Below, piece after piece: positions 35,326 through 44,034 of a stretch of 64,000 bases of DNA. A program made the translations under genes and the position numbers. The notes below the pieces were generated by a model, which worked only from the letters and a program-made list of their open reading frames with translations, was not told the origin of the DNA and did no database searches. How positions within the stretch are numbered: position 1 is the stretch's first letter; the number at the start of each line of letters is the position of its first letter. The stretch is from positions 1-64,000 of the forward strand of contig JAUNPS010000020.1 in NCBI GenBank assembly GCA_030536575.1, given 5' to 3'. Source of the DNA: Eubacteriales bacterium. Its GTDB lineage: Bacteria > Bacillota > Clostridia > Lachnospirales > Lachnospiraceae.

Positions 35326-36243
35326 ATGCGAAAAAAAGCCAAAATCGGAAAAAAGAGCCTCTGGAAATACCGCGATCTGTATCTGATGCTTCTTCCGGGC
35401 GCGCTTTATCTTCTGATCAACAATTATCTGCCAATCGGCGGCCTGATCCTGGCCTTTAAGAAATACGACTACACGAAAGGCATCTGGGGAAGCCCCTGGA
35501 ACGGCCTGAAAAATTTCAAATTCCTGTTCAGCACCAGGGACGCGGCCCTGATTATCCGCAATACCCTTGGTTATAACTTCATCTTCATCGTCCTCGGAAC
35601 GGCTTTCGCTGTCCTCGTGGCTATTATTTTAAATGAAATCCGGGCGCAGCTCCCGAAAAAGATTTATCAGGTGTTCATTCTGGTTCCCTATCTGATTTCG
35701 ATGGTCGTTGTCAGCTACATTGTCTTCGCTTTCCTGAGCACAGACAACGGCTACATCAACAACGTGATCCTTGGCAAGAAAATAAACTGGTACATGCAGC
35801 CAAAATACTGGCCGTATATTCTGGTTTTTGTAAACTTATGGAAAAGTTTCGGGTACAACAGCATCATTTACTATGCGACCGTAATCGGCATCGACACGTC
35901 CCTTTATGAGGCGGCCGTGGTGGACGGCGCTACGCGCTGGCAGCGCATTTGGCACGTGACCCTGCCGGGGCTCCGCCCGACGATCATCACCATGACCCTG
36001 CTGGCCATCGGCCGGGTGTTCTACTCGGATTTCGGCCTGTTCTATCAGGTGCCGATGAATTCCGGGCTGCTCTATGATGTGACGACCACCATTGACGTGT
36101 ATGTTTATAAGGGGCTGATTCTGTTAAACGATATCGGAAGATCGGCTGCGGCGGGCTTTTTCCAGTCCATCTGCGGATTTCTTCTGGTGCTGACGGCAAA
36201 CTTTATCGTTTCGAAAATCGATAAAGAGAACGCCCTGTTCTGA
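35326..36243 (+). CDS. Carbohydrate ABC permease, LplB-type (second set)
   Basis: 305 residues, six membrane helices. The EAA coupling loop is EAAVVDGATRWQRIWHVTLPGLRP. N terminus KYRDLYLMLLPGALYLLINNYLPIGG matches the LplB group. ATG 35326 follows GGAGGTGCAGCT. Works with 36257 and the binding protein 33795. As with the first set, no ATPase gene accompanies it. Confidence 0.9.
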   Translation: MRKKAKIGKKSLWKYRDLYLMLLPGALYLLINNYLPIGGLILAFKKYDYTKGIWGSPWNGLKNFKFLFSTRDAALIIRNTLGYNFIFIVLGTAFAVLVAIILNEIRAQLPKKIYQVFILVPYLISMVVVSYIVFAFLSTDNGYINNVILGKKINWYMQPKYWPYILVFVNLWKSFGYNSIIYYATVIGIDTSLYEAAVVDGATRWQRIWHVTLPGLRPTIITMTLLAIGRVFYSDFGLFYQVPMNSGLLYDVTTTIDVYVYKGLILLNDIGRSAAAGFFQSICGFLLVLTANFIVSKIDKENALF

Positions 36244-36256
36244 GGAGGGAAAGAGA

Positions 36257-37144
36257 ATGGTACAACATGATCGGTTACAGCAGACTTTGATGCATCTTTT
36301 CATGATTTTGCTGGTTTTATGCTGCGTGCTTCCGTTTTTGCTGATGGTTTCCGCTTCTTTTACCGAGGAGGCCACGCTGGTGCGGGACGGCTACCGCTTT
36401 ATTCCGAAGAAATTCAGCCTGGAAACGTATACCTATCTTTTTAAAAGCGCGAAGACGATTTTCCGGGGCTATGGAATGACGATCCTGGTCACGGTGCTGG
36501 GAACGATCCTGAATTTAACGCTGACAATCCTGTTCGCGTACCCCTTATCCCGGAAGGACCTGCCGTACCGCAGCGTGATTTCCTTTTTCCTGTTCTTCAC
36601 AATGCTGTTTAACGGCGGGCTGGTGCCGACGTATATGATGTATTCGAACGTGTTTCACATCAAGAATACGATCTGGGCGCTGATCGTTCCGGGGCTGATG
36701 ATGAATGCGTTTTATGTGATTATGATGCGCTCGTTTTTTACGGCGAGCATTCCGGACGCGCTGGTGGAGGCAGCCAGGCTGGACGGGGCCAGCGAATGGA
36801 AGGTGCTGCTGAAAGTGGTTCTGCCACTGTCGAAGCCGATGATCGTGACCCTGGTGCTGATGGTGGGCTTAACCTATTGGAACGACTGGATGAACGGCCT
36901 GTACTATGTAAATGACCAGAGCCTCTACACCGTCCAGATGATCCTCAACAATATGATTAACAACATTCAGTTTCTGTCCAAGAATGCCAGCCTGTTCGGG
37001 GCAGAAGCGGCCAATCTTTCCATGCCGACCGTGGGAATCCGTATGGGAATCGCCGTCATTGCGGTGCTTCCGGTTCTGGTGGCCTACCCATTCTTACAGA
37101 AATACTTTGTGAAGGGGATTGTCATCGGCGGCGTAAAAGGATAA
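36257..37144 (+). CDS. Carbohydrate ABC permease, LplC-type (second set)
   Basis: 295 residues, six membrane helices. The coupling loop reads EAARLDGASEWKVLLKVVLPLSKP and the C terminus GIVIGGVKG is the usual ending of this group. It starts 13 bases after its partner with AGGAGG. Completes the second importer. Confidence 0.9.
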   Translation: MVQHDRLQQTLMHLFMILLVLCCVLPFLLMVSASFTEEATLVRDGYRFIPKKFSLETYTYLFKSAKTIFRGYGMTILVTVLGTILNLTLTILFAYPLSRKDLPYRSVISFFLFFTMLFNGGLVPTYMMYSNVFHIKNTIWALIVPGLMMNAFYVIMMRSFFTASIPDALVEAARLDGASEWKVLLKVVLPLSKPMIVTLVLMVGLTYWNDWMNGLYYVNDQSLYTVQMILNNMINNIQFLSKNASLFGAEAANLSMPTVGIRMGIAVIAVLPVLVAYPFLQKYFVKGIVIGGVKG

Positions 37145-37165
37145 TACAAGCAGGAGGAGTTTTTT

Positions 37166-38707
37166 ATGATTCAATATCAGACATTTTCCCTGGAATTCCA
37201 GGGAGTGGAGCCTGCGGGCTCCCAGTCGGTAATTGACCTGAAGGCGGTGTTCACCTGCCAGGGAACTGCGAAAGAGGTTTCCGGTTTTTATGCGGGAAAC
37301 GGGCGGTATCTTGTCCGTTTCCTGCCCCAGCAGACGGGGCTTGTGCGGTGGCAGGTGCGCGGGCTGTTTATGGCGGAAGGGGAAGAAGAGTGTCTTCCCT
37401 GTACGGACAATGTGCACCATGGGCTGGTGAAACCGGACGGAACCGCCCTGCGGTATGAGGACGGAACGGCCTGCCGTCCTTTTGGGACAACGGTGTATGC
37501 CATGATGCATCAGCCAGAAGCGCGGATTGCGCAGACGATCCGGGCAATTCTGGATTCACCTTTTGACAAAGTCCGCACCTGTGTGTTCCCGAAGCATTAT
37601 ATCTACAATGAGGAGGAGCCGGAGCGGTTTGCTTTTGAACGGAAGGCGGAGGGCGGCTTTGATTTTCACAGGCCCTGTTTTGCGTTCTGGGACGCGTTTG
37701 AAACGATGCTGGAAACGCTGGGCAATCATGGGGTGGAGGCGGATCTGATTTTATTCCATCCCTATGACTGCTGGGGCTTTTCGAAGATGACGAAAGAAGA
37801 ATACCTTCCCTATTTGACGTATCTGCTTGCGCGGTTTGCGGCTTATCCGAATGTGTGGTGGAGCCTGGCCAACGAATACGACTGTATGGCGGCCTTTCAG
37901 AAGGAGGATTGGGACTGCATCGACCAGTTTATCAGCCAGACGGATGTGTATGGCCATATGTTAAGCTGTCACTATATGCTTCTGCCGTATGATTATGCAA
38001 AGGAGCAGGTGACGCACTGTTCCGTGCAGGGGGATGTGACCAGCGTGGACAGTCTGATGGCGCGTTACCATAAGCCGGTTTTGATGGATGAATTCGGTTA
38101 TGAAGGAAATATTCCCTGCCATTGGGGGCATTTGTCCGGGTTCGAGTTGGTGAACCGGTTCTGGATTTGCTGTACGCTGGGCGGTTATGGAACTCATGGG
38201 GAGACGTTTTTGAATGATACGGATACGCTGTGGTGGGGGAAAGGCGGCGAGCTGACGGGAAAATCCCCGGCCAGAATCGGGTTCTTGAAGAAAATTATCT
38301 GGGAGCTGCCAGGAGCCTTGGAGCCGGTGTATACGAAAACGCTGACCGCATCGGAAATTGAAGCAATGCGCCAGAGTATAAAAATGGAGGAACAGGATGA
38401 TTTCGTCCGCGCGCTGCTGAACCTGCCTTCGGATCAGGTGGAGCAGGTGCTGCAGAATATTAAGCGGGATACGCAGATTTATACCGGGCATTGCGGGGAG
38501 GAGGCGTATTTGGCGTATTACGGCAGACATTGCACGGCGGAAGGAACGATGGAGCTGCCCGCTCAAGGGACATACCGCGTCGAGGTTATCGACGTGTGGG
38601 AGATGACGCGAAAGACTATTTTGACCGGGGTAAACGGGACAATAAAGCTGACGCTTCCTGGGAAGGAAGGGATTGCGGTGCTGGCGGTTCGGGAGAAAAG
38701 GGATTGA
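37166..38707 (+). CDS. DUF5060/DUF4038 glycoside hydrolase (GH140-like)
   Basis: 513 residues, no signal peptide. An N-terminal DUF5060 beta domain (to about 90) is followed by a TIM barrel of the DUF4038 type and a small C-terminal DUF5605-like domain. Candidate catalytic acids are E237 (SLANEYD) and E309 (MDEFGYEG), in the clan-A positions. The DUF4038 group includes GH140 apiosidases acting on rhamnogalacturonan-II, so this enzyme may remove side-chain sugars from pectin-derived oligosaccharides. Specificity is inference. The 3' end lies within the first copy of a 53-base tandem repeat. Confidence 0.82.
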   Translation: MIQYQTFSLEFQGVEPAGSQSVIDLKAVFTCQGTAKEVSGFYAGNGRYLVRFLPQQTGLVRWQVRGLFMAEGEEECLPCTDNVHHGLVKPDGTALRYEDGTACRPFGTTVYAMMHQPEARIAQTIRAILDSPFDKVRTCVFPKHYIYNEEEPERFAFERKAEGGFDFHRPCFAFWDAFETMLETLGNHGVEADLILFHPYDCWGFSKMTKEEYLPYLTYLLARFAAYPNVWWSLANEYDCMAAFQKEDWDCIDQFISQTDVYGHMLSCHYMLLPYDYAKEQVTHCSVQGDVTSVDSLMARYHKPVLMDEFGYEGNIPCHWGHLSGFELVNRFWICCTLGGYGTHGETFLNDTDTLWWGKGGELTGKSPARIGFLKKIIWELPGALEPVYTKTLTASEIEAMRQSIKMEEQDDFVRALLNLPSDQVEQVLQNIKRDTQIYTGHCGEEAYLAYYGRHCTAEGTMELPAQGTYRVEVIDVWEMTRKTILTGVNGTIKLTLPGKEGIAVLAVREKRD

Positions 38708-38844
38708 ATTATGGTGAATCAGTAGTTGCGGCGTCTGCGGTTCGGGAGAAAGAGGACTGAGTTACAGTGAATCAGCGGCTGCGGCGTTGGTGGTTTTGGA
38801 GAAAGGGGATTGCGTTACGGTGAATCAGCGATTGTGGGAGGTGC
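38686..38844. repeat. 53-bp tandem repeat, three degenerate copies
   Basis: Three units of about 53 bases start near 38686, 38739 and 38792. Each begins (C)GGTT..GGAGAAA.GG.TTG and contains GTGAATCAG followed by TGCGG or TGTGG. They run from the last codons of the DUF5060 gene, through the gap, across the start of the GH106-like gene. Since 53 is not a multiple of three, each copy is read in a different frame. Confidence 0.85.
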
Positions 38845-41468
38845 TCCATGGAAAAGAGGAGAATTATATTCTGCCGTTTTTTTGGCAGCATGGCGCATCG
38901 GAGGAAACACTTCGGGAATATATGGGAAAGATTGCAGAATGCGGGATTCGGGCTGTGTGCGTGGAGGCGCGGCCGCATCCGGATTTTGCGGGGCCTGGCT
39001 GGTGGCGCGACCTGGATGTGATTCTGGAAGAGGCGAAGAGGCTCGGCATGAAGGTGTGGATTCTGGACGATTCACATTTTCCGACCGGGTTTGCGAACGG
39101 GGCTGTCCGGTCTGCACCGGAGCATCTGAAACGGTGGTCTTTGGTGGAGCGGATGCTTTCGGAGGTCGGGCCTGTTTCGGGGTGCAAGTATGAGGCGGCA
39201 AGCCACTTAGGGCGTTCCTTTACAGATCAGGCGCAGTACCAGTTCGGGGAACCTTTCCGGGAGGAACTGGTGGCTGTCCTTATCGGGAAAAGGAACGAGA
39301 CGGAAAACGGCGAAGTCTGGTACAGTAATCTTGCGGACGTAACCGAAAAAGTGGATGAAAAGGGCTGGCTGTATCTGGATTTCCCGGAGGGAATCTGGAA
39401 TATTTTTGTCTATACAAAACGGTTAGGCGCGGCGGCCGGGCAGAATGACTACATTTCATTCTTAGAACGGGATTCGGTAAAACTGCTTCTGGATGCCGTC
39501 TATGAGCCGCATTTTCAGCACTATCAGTCCTATTTTGGCTCGGTGCTGGCCGGGTTTTTCTCGGATGAGCCTGGATTTTATAACCGGGCGGACAGCCTGT
39601 ATGGGGCAGGGAGGATCGGGGATCCGATGCCGCTGCCCTGGAGCGCGGACGTAGAAAAACGGTTTGCGGAAAAGATGGGAGGAGGTCTGACAGCATTGCC
39701 GGGCCTGTTTCATGCGTTGGACGGAACCGAGCGGAAAGCGCGCTGCTGCTATATGGATCTCATTACGCAAAAGTATCAGGAAAATTTTTCGGATCAGATC
39801 GGGGAATGGTGCCGGGCGCACGGGGTGGCCTACATCGGCCACGTGCTGGAGGACGGCATATTGAACCGCCATCTGGGGCCTGGAATCGGCCATTATTTCC
39901 GGGCAATGCACGGGCAGGACATGAGCGGCATCGATGTGGTGTTAAATGGGCTATTGCCGGATCGGGATTACGGGGACGGGAGTTTTTATCACTATGAGCT
40001 TCCGGTGCTGGCCGCTTCTGCCGCGCATCAGAATCCGCGGATGCAGGGGCGGGCTATGTGCGAGATTTTCGGGGCCTATGGGTGGTCGGAGGGCGTTTCG
40101 CTGATGAAATGGATGGCTGACCACATGCTGGCAAACGGTGTCAACTGGTTTGTGCCCCACGCGTTTTCGGAAAAGGAATTTCCGGATCCGGACTGCCCGC
40201 CGCATTTTTACGCCCATGGGAAGAATCCGCAGTTCCGGTATCTGGGAGTGCTGTTTTCGTATATGAACCGGGTCTGCCATCTTTTGAACGGGGGCTGTGC
40301 GGGGGTGGAGACGGCGGTGTTTTTCCCGGCGGAAGGGGAGTGGGCCGGGAAGGCGGAGACTTTTGGACGTCTTGGAAAGCGGTTCCTGCAAAATCAGGTG
40401 CCTTATGAGACGCTTTGTGCGGATGGCCTGAAGCAGGCCAGGGTGGAGCAAGGGCGGATATGCCTGGGGAAGGCAGCCTATAAAAATCTGTTTGTGGATG
40501 GGATCGAATTTCTTCCGGAGGAAGTCTTGGCGGTTTTGGAGGACTGTTATCGGAGAGGGGCGAACATCTGGTATGTGGGGAATGCGCCGCGGAATCTGGA
40601 CGGGGAAATCCGGATGGAGATTCCGGTTCTGGGAGACGAGGCCCGTCCGGAAATTCCGGCACTGGGAGACGAAGCCCGGTCGGAGATTCCAGTTTTGCGA
40701 GACGAAGCGGTTCTTCTGCTTGTGGAGGACAGCCGCACTTGCAAGGTTTCCGTGCCTGCGAAATGGCTGCGGTGCTACCGGTATGAGCTGGAAAGGCTGA
40801 CGGTCTTTTTCATAACGAATGCTTCGATACGGGAGCGACTGGAAGCGGATGTGACGCTTCGTATGGAGGATGGGCGGAAGCCGGAGGCTTTGACGGGATA
40901 TGATGCACTGAACGGTGAACTGTTTGTGCCGGAGGGCAATCCAGATGGGAGCATTCACCTTTCGCTGGAACGGGGCGAATCAGTTCTGTTTTTAGCGGGC
41001 TTGGACGGGGAAGTTCCAAGGGGAGCGGAACCGGCGTTGACTGTGCGCGCTGGAAAGACACATTGGCGGACATTTGACGGGCCGTTTCGGATTTCCACGG
41101 CGGACTATACGGATTTGGAGCAATTTACCTGGCTGGAGACAACGGACGCCCTCCAGGACATTGCCCGGAAAAAGGACGGGTTTGCCGGTATCATCCGGTA
41201 TGAGGCAGGTTTTGAGGGGCGGTTTTCCTATTTGTCGCTGGGGCGCTGTTATGAGGCGGTTCAGGTTTGGGTAAACGGCCAGTCAGCGGGCGTGCGGATT
41301 GCGGAACCTTATCTGTATGATATCCGCCGCCTGACGCGGGACGGGGAAAATACGCTTCGAATTGAGGTCGCAACGACTTTGACGAATGCGGTTCCGGACG
41401 GGCTTTCCATGGAACGGGGTGTGGAGCCCCAGGGGATGTTCGGGCCGGTAAAATTTTCGATGGAATAA
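38820..41468 (+). CDS. GH106-like glycoside hydrolase
   Basis: 882 residues from GTG 38820 (AAAGGGG ten bases upstream); TTG 38787 would add 11 residues encoded by the repeat. No signal peptide. The N-terminal half carries motifs I associate with GH106 alpha-L-rhamnosidases and related unnamed hydrolases: GIRAVCVEARPHPDF, MKVWILDDSHFPTGFANG, LAGFFSDEPGFYNR, and GHVLEDGILNRHLGPG. The C-terminal ~150 residues form a GH2-like sugar-binding beta sandwich. At about residue 600 an 11-residue repeat is inserted. Likely substrates are rhamnose-containing pectin fragments; exact family and specificity uncertain. Confidence 0.75.
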   Translation: MNQRLWEVLHGKEENYILPFFWQHGASEETLREYMGKIAECGIRAVCVEARPHPDFAGPGWWRDLDVILEEAKRLGMKVWILDDSHFPTGFANGAVRSAPEHLKRWSLVERMLSEVGPVSGCKYEAASHLGRSFTDQAQYQFGEPFREELVAVLIGKRNETENGEVWYSNLADVTEKVDEKGWLYLDFPEGIWNIFVYTKRLGAAAGQNDYISFLERDSVKLLLDAVYEPHFQHYQSYFGSVLAGFFSDEPGFYNRADSLYGAGRIGDPMPLPWSADVEKRFAEKMGGGLTALPGLFHALDGTERKARCCYMDLITQKYQENFSDQIGEWCRAHGVAYIGHVLEDGILNRHLGPGIGHYFRAMHGQDMSGIDVVLNGLLPDRDYGDGSFYHYELPVLAASAAHQNPRMQGRAMCEIFGAYGWSEGVSLMKWMADHMLANGVNWFVPHAFSEKEFPDPDCPPHFYAHGKNPQFRYLGVLFSYMNRVCHLLNGGCAGVETAVFFPAEGEWAGKAETFGRLGKRFLQNQVPYETLCADGLKQARVEQGRICLGKAAYKNLFVDGIEFLPEEVLAVLEDCYRRGANIWYVGNAPRNLDGEIRMEIPVLGDEARPEIPALGDEARSEIPVLRDEAVLLLVEDSRTCKVSVPAKWLRCYRYELERLTVFFITNASIRERLEADVTLRMEDGRKPEALTGYDALNGELFVPEGNPDGSIHLSLERGESVLFLAGLDGEVPRGAEPALTVRAGKTHWRTFDGPFRISTADYTDLEQFTWLETTDALQDIARKKDGFAGIIRYEAGFEGRFSYLSLGRCYEAVQVWVNGQSAGVRIAEPYLYDIRRLTRDGENTLRIEVATTLTNAVPDGLSMERGVEPQGMFGPVKFSME
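40617..40715 (+). repeat. 33-bp in-frame tandem repeat inside the GH106-like gene
   Basis: Three 33-base units starting at 40617, 40650 and 40683 encode EIPVLGDEARP, EIPALGDEARS and EIPVLRDEAVL. Being a multiple of three, they extend the protein without a frameshift, probably as a surface loop between the barrel and the beta domains. Confidence 0.9.
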
Positions 41469-41480
41469 GAGGAGGATGAC

Positions 41481-43880
41481 ATGGAAGCATATAAAAATAC
41501 GGCATTGACACCAAAGGAACGGGCAGCGGATTTGTTGTCCAGGCTTTCGCTGGAAGAAAAAATGGGGCAGGTAAACTGTCTCTTTTTCCTTCGAAAAGGG
41601 GAGTATGAAGGGCTTGCACAGTTTCCCTATGGCGTGGGGCAGGTGAGTTCGCTTCAGATGAGGAATCAGGAGACGCTGGAAGATTGTGTGCAGATTCAGC
41701 GGACGCTTCAGGAGAAGATCATGGTGGCCAGCCCGCACCGGATTCCGGCGATCTTTCATATGGAAGGGCTGTGCGGCGCGTATTTACAGGGAGCGGCGAG
41801 TTTTCCAAGCGGAATTGGCCGGGGGTCTTCCTGGGATCCGAAGCTGGAAGAGGAAGTCGGGAAGATTGTCGGGGAACAGGAACGGGCTGCGGGCATTACC
41901 CACACGCTGGCTCCGGTGCTGGATATCAGCCGGGATTCCCGGATGGGACGCCAGGGAGAGACGTATGGGGAAGATCCGGCGCTGGCGGCGGCTATGGGGA
42001 GCGCGTTTGTGAGAGGATTGCAGGGCGGTGAGACGGACGGCCGCAGAAGCGAGGGCGTGGCGAAGCATTTCCTGGGCTTTCATGCGAGAGAAGCGGGGAT
42101 TCACGGGGCGCACTGTGAGATTTCGCCGAAGCTTCTGCGGGAGGTTTATGCGAAGCCGTTTCAGGCGGCGATTACGGAGTCCGGGCTGCGGGGAATTATG
42201 CCCTGTTACTGTTCGCTGAACGGGGAGCCGGTTTCTGCGTCGAAGGCGGTTATGACCGAACTTCTGCGGGAGGAAATGGGCTTTGACGGGGTGACGGTGT
42301 CGGATTACTGCGCGGTGAACAATATCCGGACGGTGCAGCATGTCTGCGAGAGCCAGGCGGAGGCCGGACTGCGGGCGATGGAAGCCGGAATGGATATGGA
42401 GCTGCATTTTCAGCAATGCTTTAATGAGGAATTGATGGAGTGGTTCCAAAGCGGAAAGGCGGATGTGGAAATCCTGAATCGGGCGGTTCTGCGGGTGCTG
42501 GAGGCGAAGTTCCGGATGGGGCTGTTTGAGCATCCCTTTGCGATGGAGACGGAGGCGGTTCAGGAGATTTTTGACAGGCCGTCGAATGAGGAGGTCATGA
42601 TGCGGTCTGCGCTGGAATCGCTGGTGCTTTTGAAGAATGACGGGGTGCTGCCGCTTCGGAAGAATGTGAAAAAGATTGCGGTGATCGGGGATCATGGGAG
42701 GACCGGGCGGAGCTTTTTCGGCGGATATACGCATTTCAGCATGGCGGAAGGCGACCTGGCGGCAAGGACGAGTATGGCGGGGCTTGCCGGGGCGGAGGAA
42801 AACGATGTGGAGATGGAGACGATACCGGGGACGCAGATTCAGAAGGATGCGCCGAAGTTTGAAGAGGTGTTGAAAAGGCAGAAGCCGCAGGTGCGAAGTC
42901 TGTATGAGGAGCTGCGGAGGGTGCTTCCGGAGGCGGAGGTGACGTATTCCTTTGGATATCCGTTTGCCGGGGATGACGAGTCCGGGCATGCAGAGGCGCT
43001 GAAAGCGGCTAGTGAGGCGGATGTGGTGATTGTGACGCTGGGCGGGAAGCATGGAACCAGTTCGATTGCGTCGATGGGAGAAGGGATCGATGCGGTGGAC
43101 ATTAACCTGCCGCCCTGCCAGGAGCGGTTTTTGGAGAAGCTTGCGGCGCTTGGAAAGCCGGTGGTTGGGGTGCATTTTAATGGACGGCCGATTTCTTCGG
43201 ATTGGGCTGAGCGCTGCTGTGGGGCGATTCTGGAGGTGTGGAATCCGGCGGAGATGGGCGCGAAGGCTATTGTGGCGGCATTGCTTGGGGAATACAATCC
43301 GGGCGGGAAGCTGCCGGTGAGTGTAGCCTGGACGGCGGGGCAGATTCCGGTGTATTATAATCATCCGTATGGGTCTTCGACGCATCAGGGAGAGAGTATT
43401 GGATTCCCAAGTTATGTGGATCTGCCGCATGCGCCGCGGTATTGCTTTGGGTATGGGCTTTCTTATACGACGTTTGAGTATGAGAAGCTGGTGCTGAGCG
43501 GGAATAAGATGGCGCCGGACGGGGTGCTGACGGTTTCGGCGGATGTGCGAAATACCGGGGATGTGGCCGGGGATGAGGTTGTGCAGCTTTATGTGCGGGA
43601 CCGGTATGCGTCGATGACGAGACCGAATCAGGAGCTTGCGGGATTTTGCCGGGTGAGGCTGGAGCCTGGGGAGAAGCGGACGGTGGAATTCCGGGTAAAG
43701 ATGAGCCAGTTGGCGTTTTTGGATCGGGAGATGAAGTGGAAGGTAGAAGAAGGGGATATGGATGTATTGGTAGGGAGTTCGTCGGAGGATATCAGGCTGA
43801 GGGAGAGCTTCCGGATTATGGGGGATGCGTATGTGGAAGGGAAGAGCAGGGGATTTTATGCGGAGGTAGTGGTGAGGTAG
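41481..43880 (+). CDS. Glycoside hydrolase family 3 enzyme
   Basis: 799 residues, no signal peptide. The (beta/alpha)8 domain has the nucleophile D275 in VTVSDYCAV and the substrate-binding motif GVAKHFLGFHAREAG. The alpha/beta sandwich domain (LVLLKNDGVLPL and following) and the fibronectin-III-like C-terminal domain (DVAGDEVVQLYVRD) complete the usual three-part layout. Retaining beta-glucosidase or beta-xylosidase by family; it starts 13 bases after the GH106-like gene with AGAGGAGG and closes the operon, followed by a terminator at 43884. Confidence 0.92.
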   Translation: MEAYKNTALTPKERAADLLSRLSLEEKMGQVNCLFFLRKGEYEGLAQFPYGVGQVSSLQMRNQETLEDCVQIQRTLQEKIMVASPHRIPAIFHMEGLCGAYLQGAASFPSGIGRGSSWDPKLEEEVGKIVGEQERAAGITHTLAPVLDISRDSRMGRQGETYGEDPALAAAMGSAFVRGLQGGETDGRRSEGVAKHFLGFHAREAGIHGAHCEISPKLLREVYAKPFQAAITESGLRGIMPCYCSLNGEPVSASKAVMTELLREEMGFDGVTVSDYCAVNNIRTVQHVCESQAEAGLRAMEAGMDMELHFQQCFNEELMEWFQSGKADVEILNRAVLRVLEAKFRMGLFEHPFAMETEAVQEIFDRPSNEEVMMRSALESLVLLKNDGVLPLRKNVKKIAVIGDHGRTGRSFFGGYTHFSMAEGDLAARTSMAGLAGAEENDVEMETIPGTQIQKDAPKFEEVLKRQKPQVRSLYEELRRVLPEAEVTYSFGYPFAGDDESGHAEALKAASEADVVIVTLGGKHGTSSIASMGEGIDAVDINLPPCQERFLEKLAALGKPVVGVHFNGRPISSDWAERCCGAILEVWNPAEMGAKAIVAALLGEYNPGGKLPVSVAWTAGQIPVYYNHPYGSSTHQGESIGFPSYVDLPHAPRYCFGYGLSYTTFEYEKLVLSGNKMAPDGVLTVSADVRNTGDVAGDEVVQLYVRDRYASMTRPNQELAGFCRVRLEPGEKRTVEFRVKMSQLAFLDREMKWKVEEGDMDVLVGSSSEDIRLRESFRIMGDAYVEGKSRGFYAEVVVR

Positions 43881-43883
43881 GGG

Positions 43884-43906
43884 GCGGCCCGGAGAGGGCC
43901 GCTTTT
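43884..43906 (+). terminator. Intrinsic terminator after the GH3 gene
   Basis: GCGGCCC (43884-43890), loop GGAGA, GGGCCGC (43896-43902), then TTTT. Confidence 0.85.
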
Positions 43907-43908
43907 GA

Positions 43909-44034
43909 GGACGCGTGGTTCACTTGTGTGTTTGGGCGTGCGTTGCGTTCAGGTGCATGGAATTTTGCCGCGGTGCGCTCAGGTGCGTGAACTTGGGCGG
44001 CCGGGCGTGGAATTTGAGCCGCGCGTCCTTTTTT
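43909..44034. repeat. Dyad-bounded 30-bp imperfect repeats between convergent genes
   Basis: GGACGCG (43909-43915) and CGCGTCC (44022-44028, followed by six T) bound a segment with related ~30-base units starting at 43945 (GCGTTCAGGTGCATGGA) and 43975 (GCGCTCAGGTGCGTGAA), with a weaker third near 44003. No gene is seen. It may be a degenerate intergenic repeat element or a second, long-looped terminator. Confidence 0.55.

Noticed and set aside
38686-38844. CRISPR-like array
   Set aside because: Units are directly adjacent with no unique spacers, degenerate and partly coding; no cas genes are in the window.
41784-43430. Open frame of 548 codons on the minus strand opposite the GH3 gene
   Set aside because: Arg/His/Pro-rich with no domain pattern, lies fully inside a gene with all GH3 motifs, and no ribosome site. 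Long antisense frames are common with this codon use.
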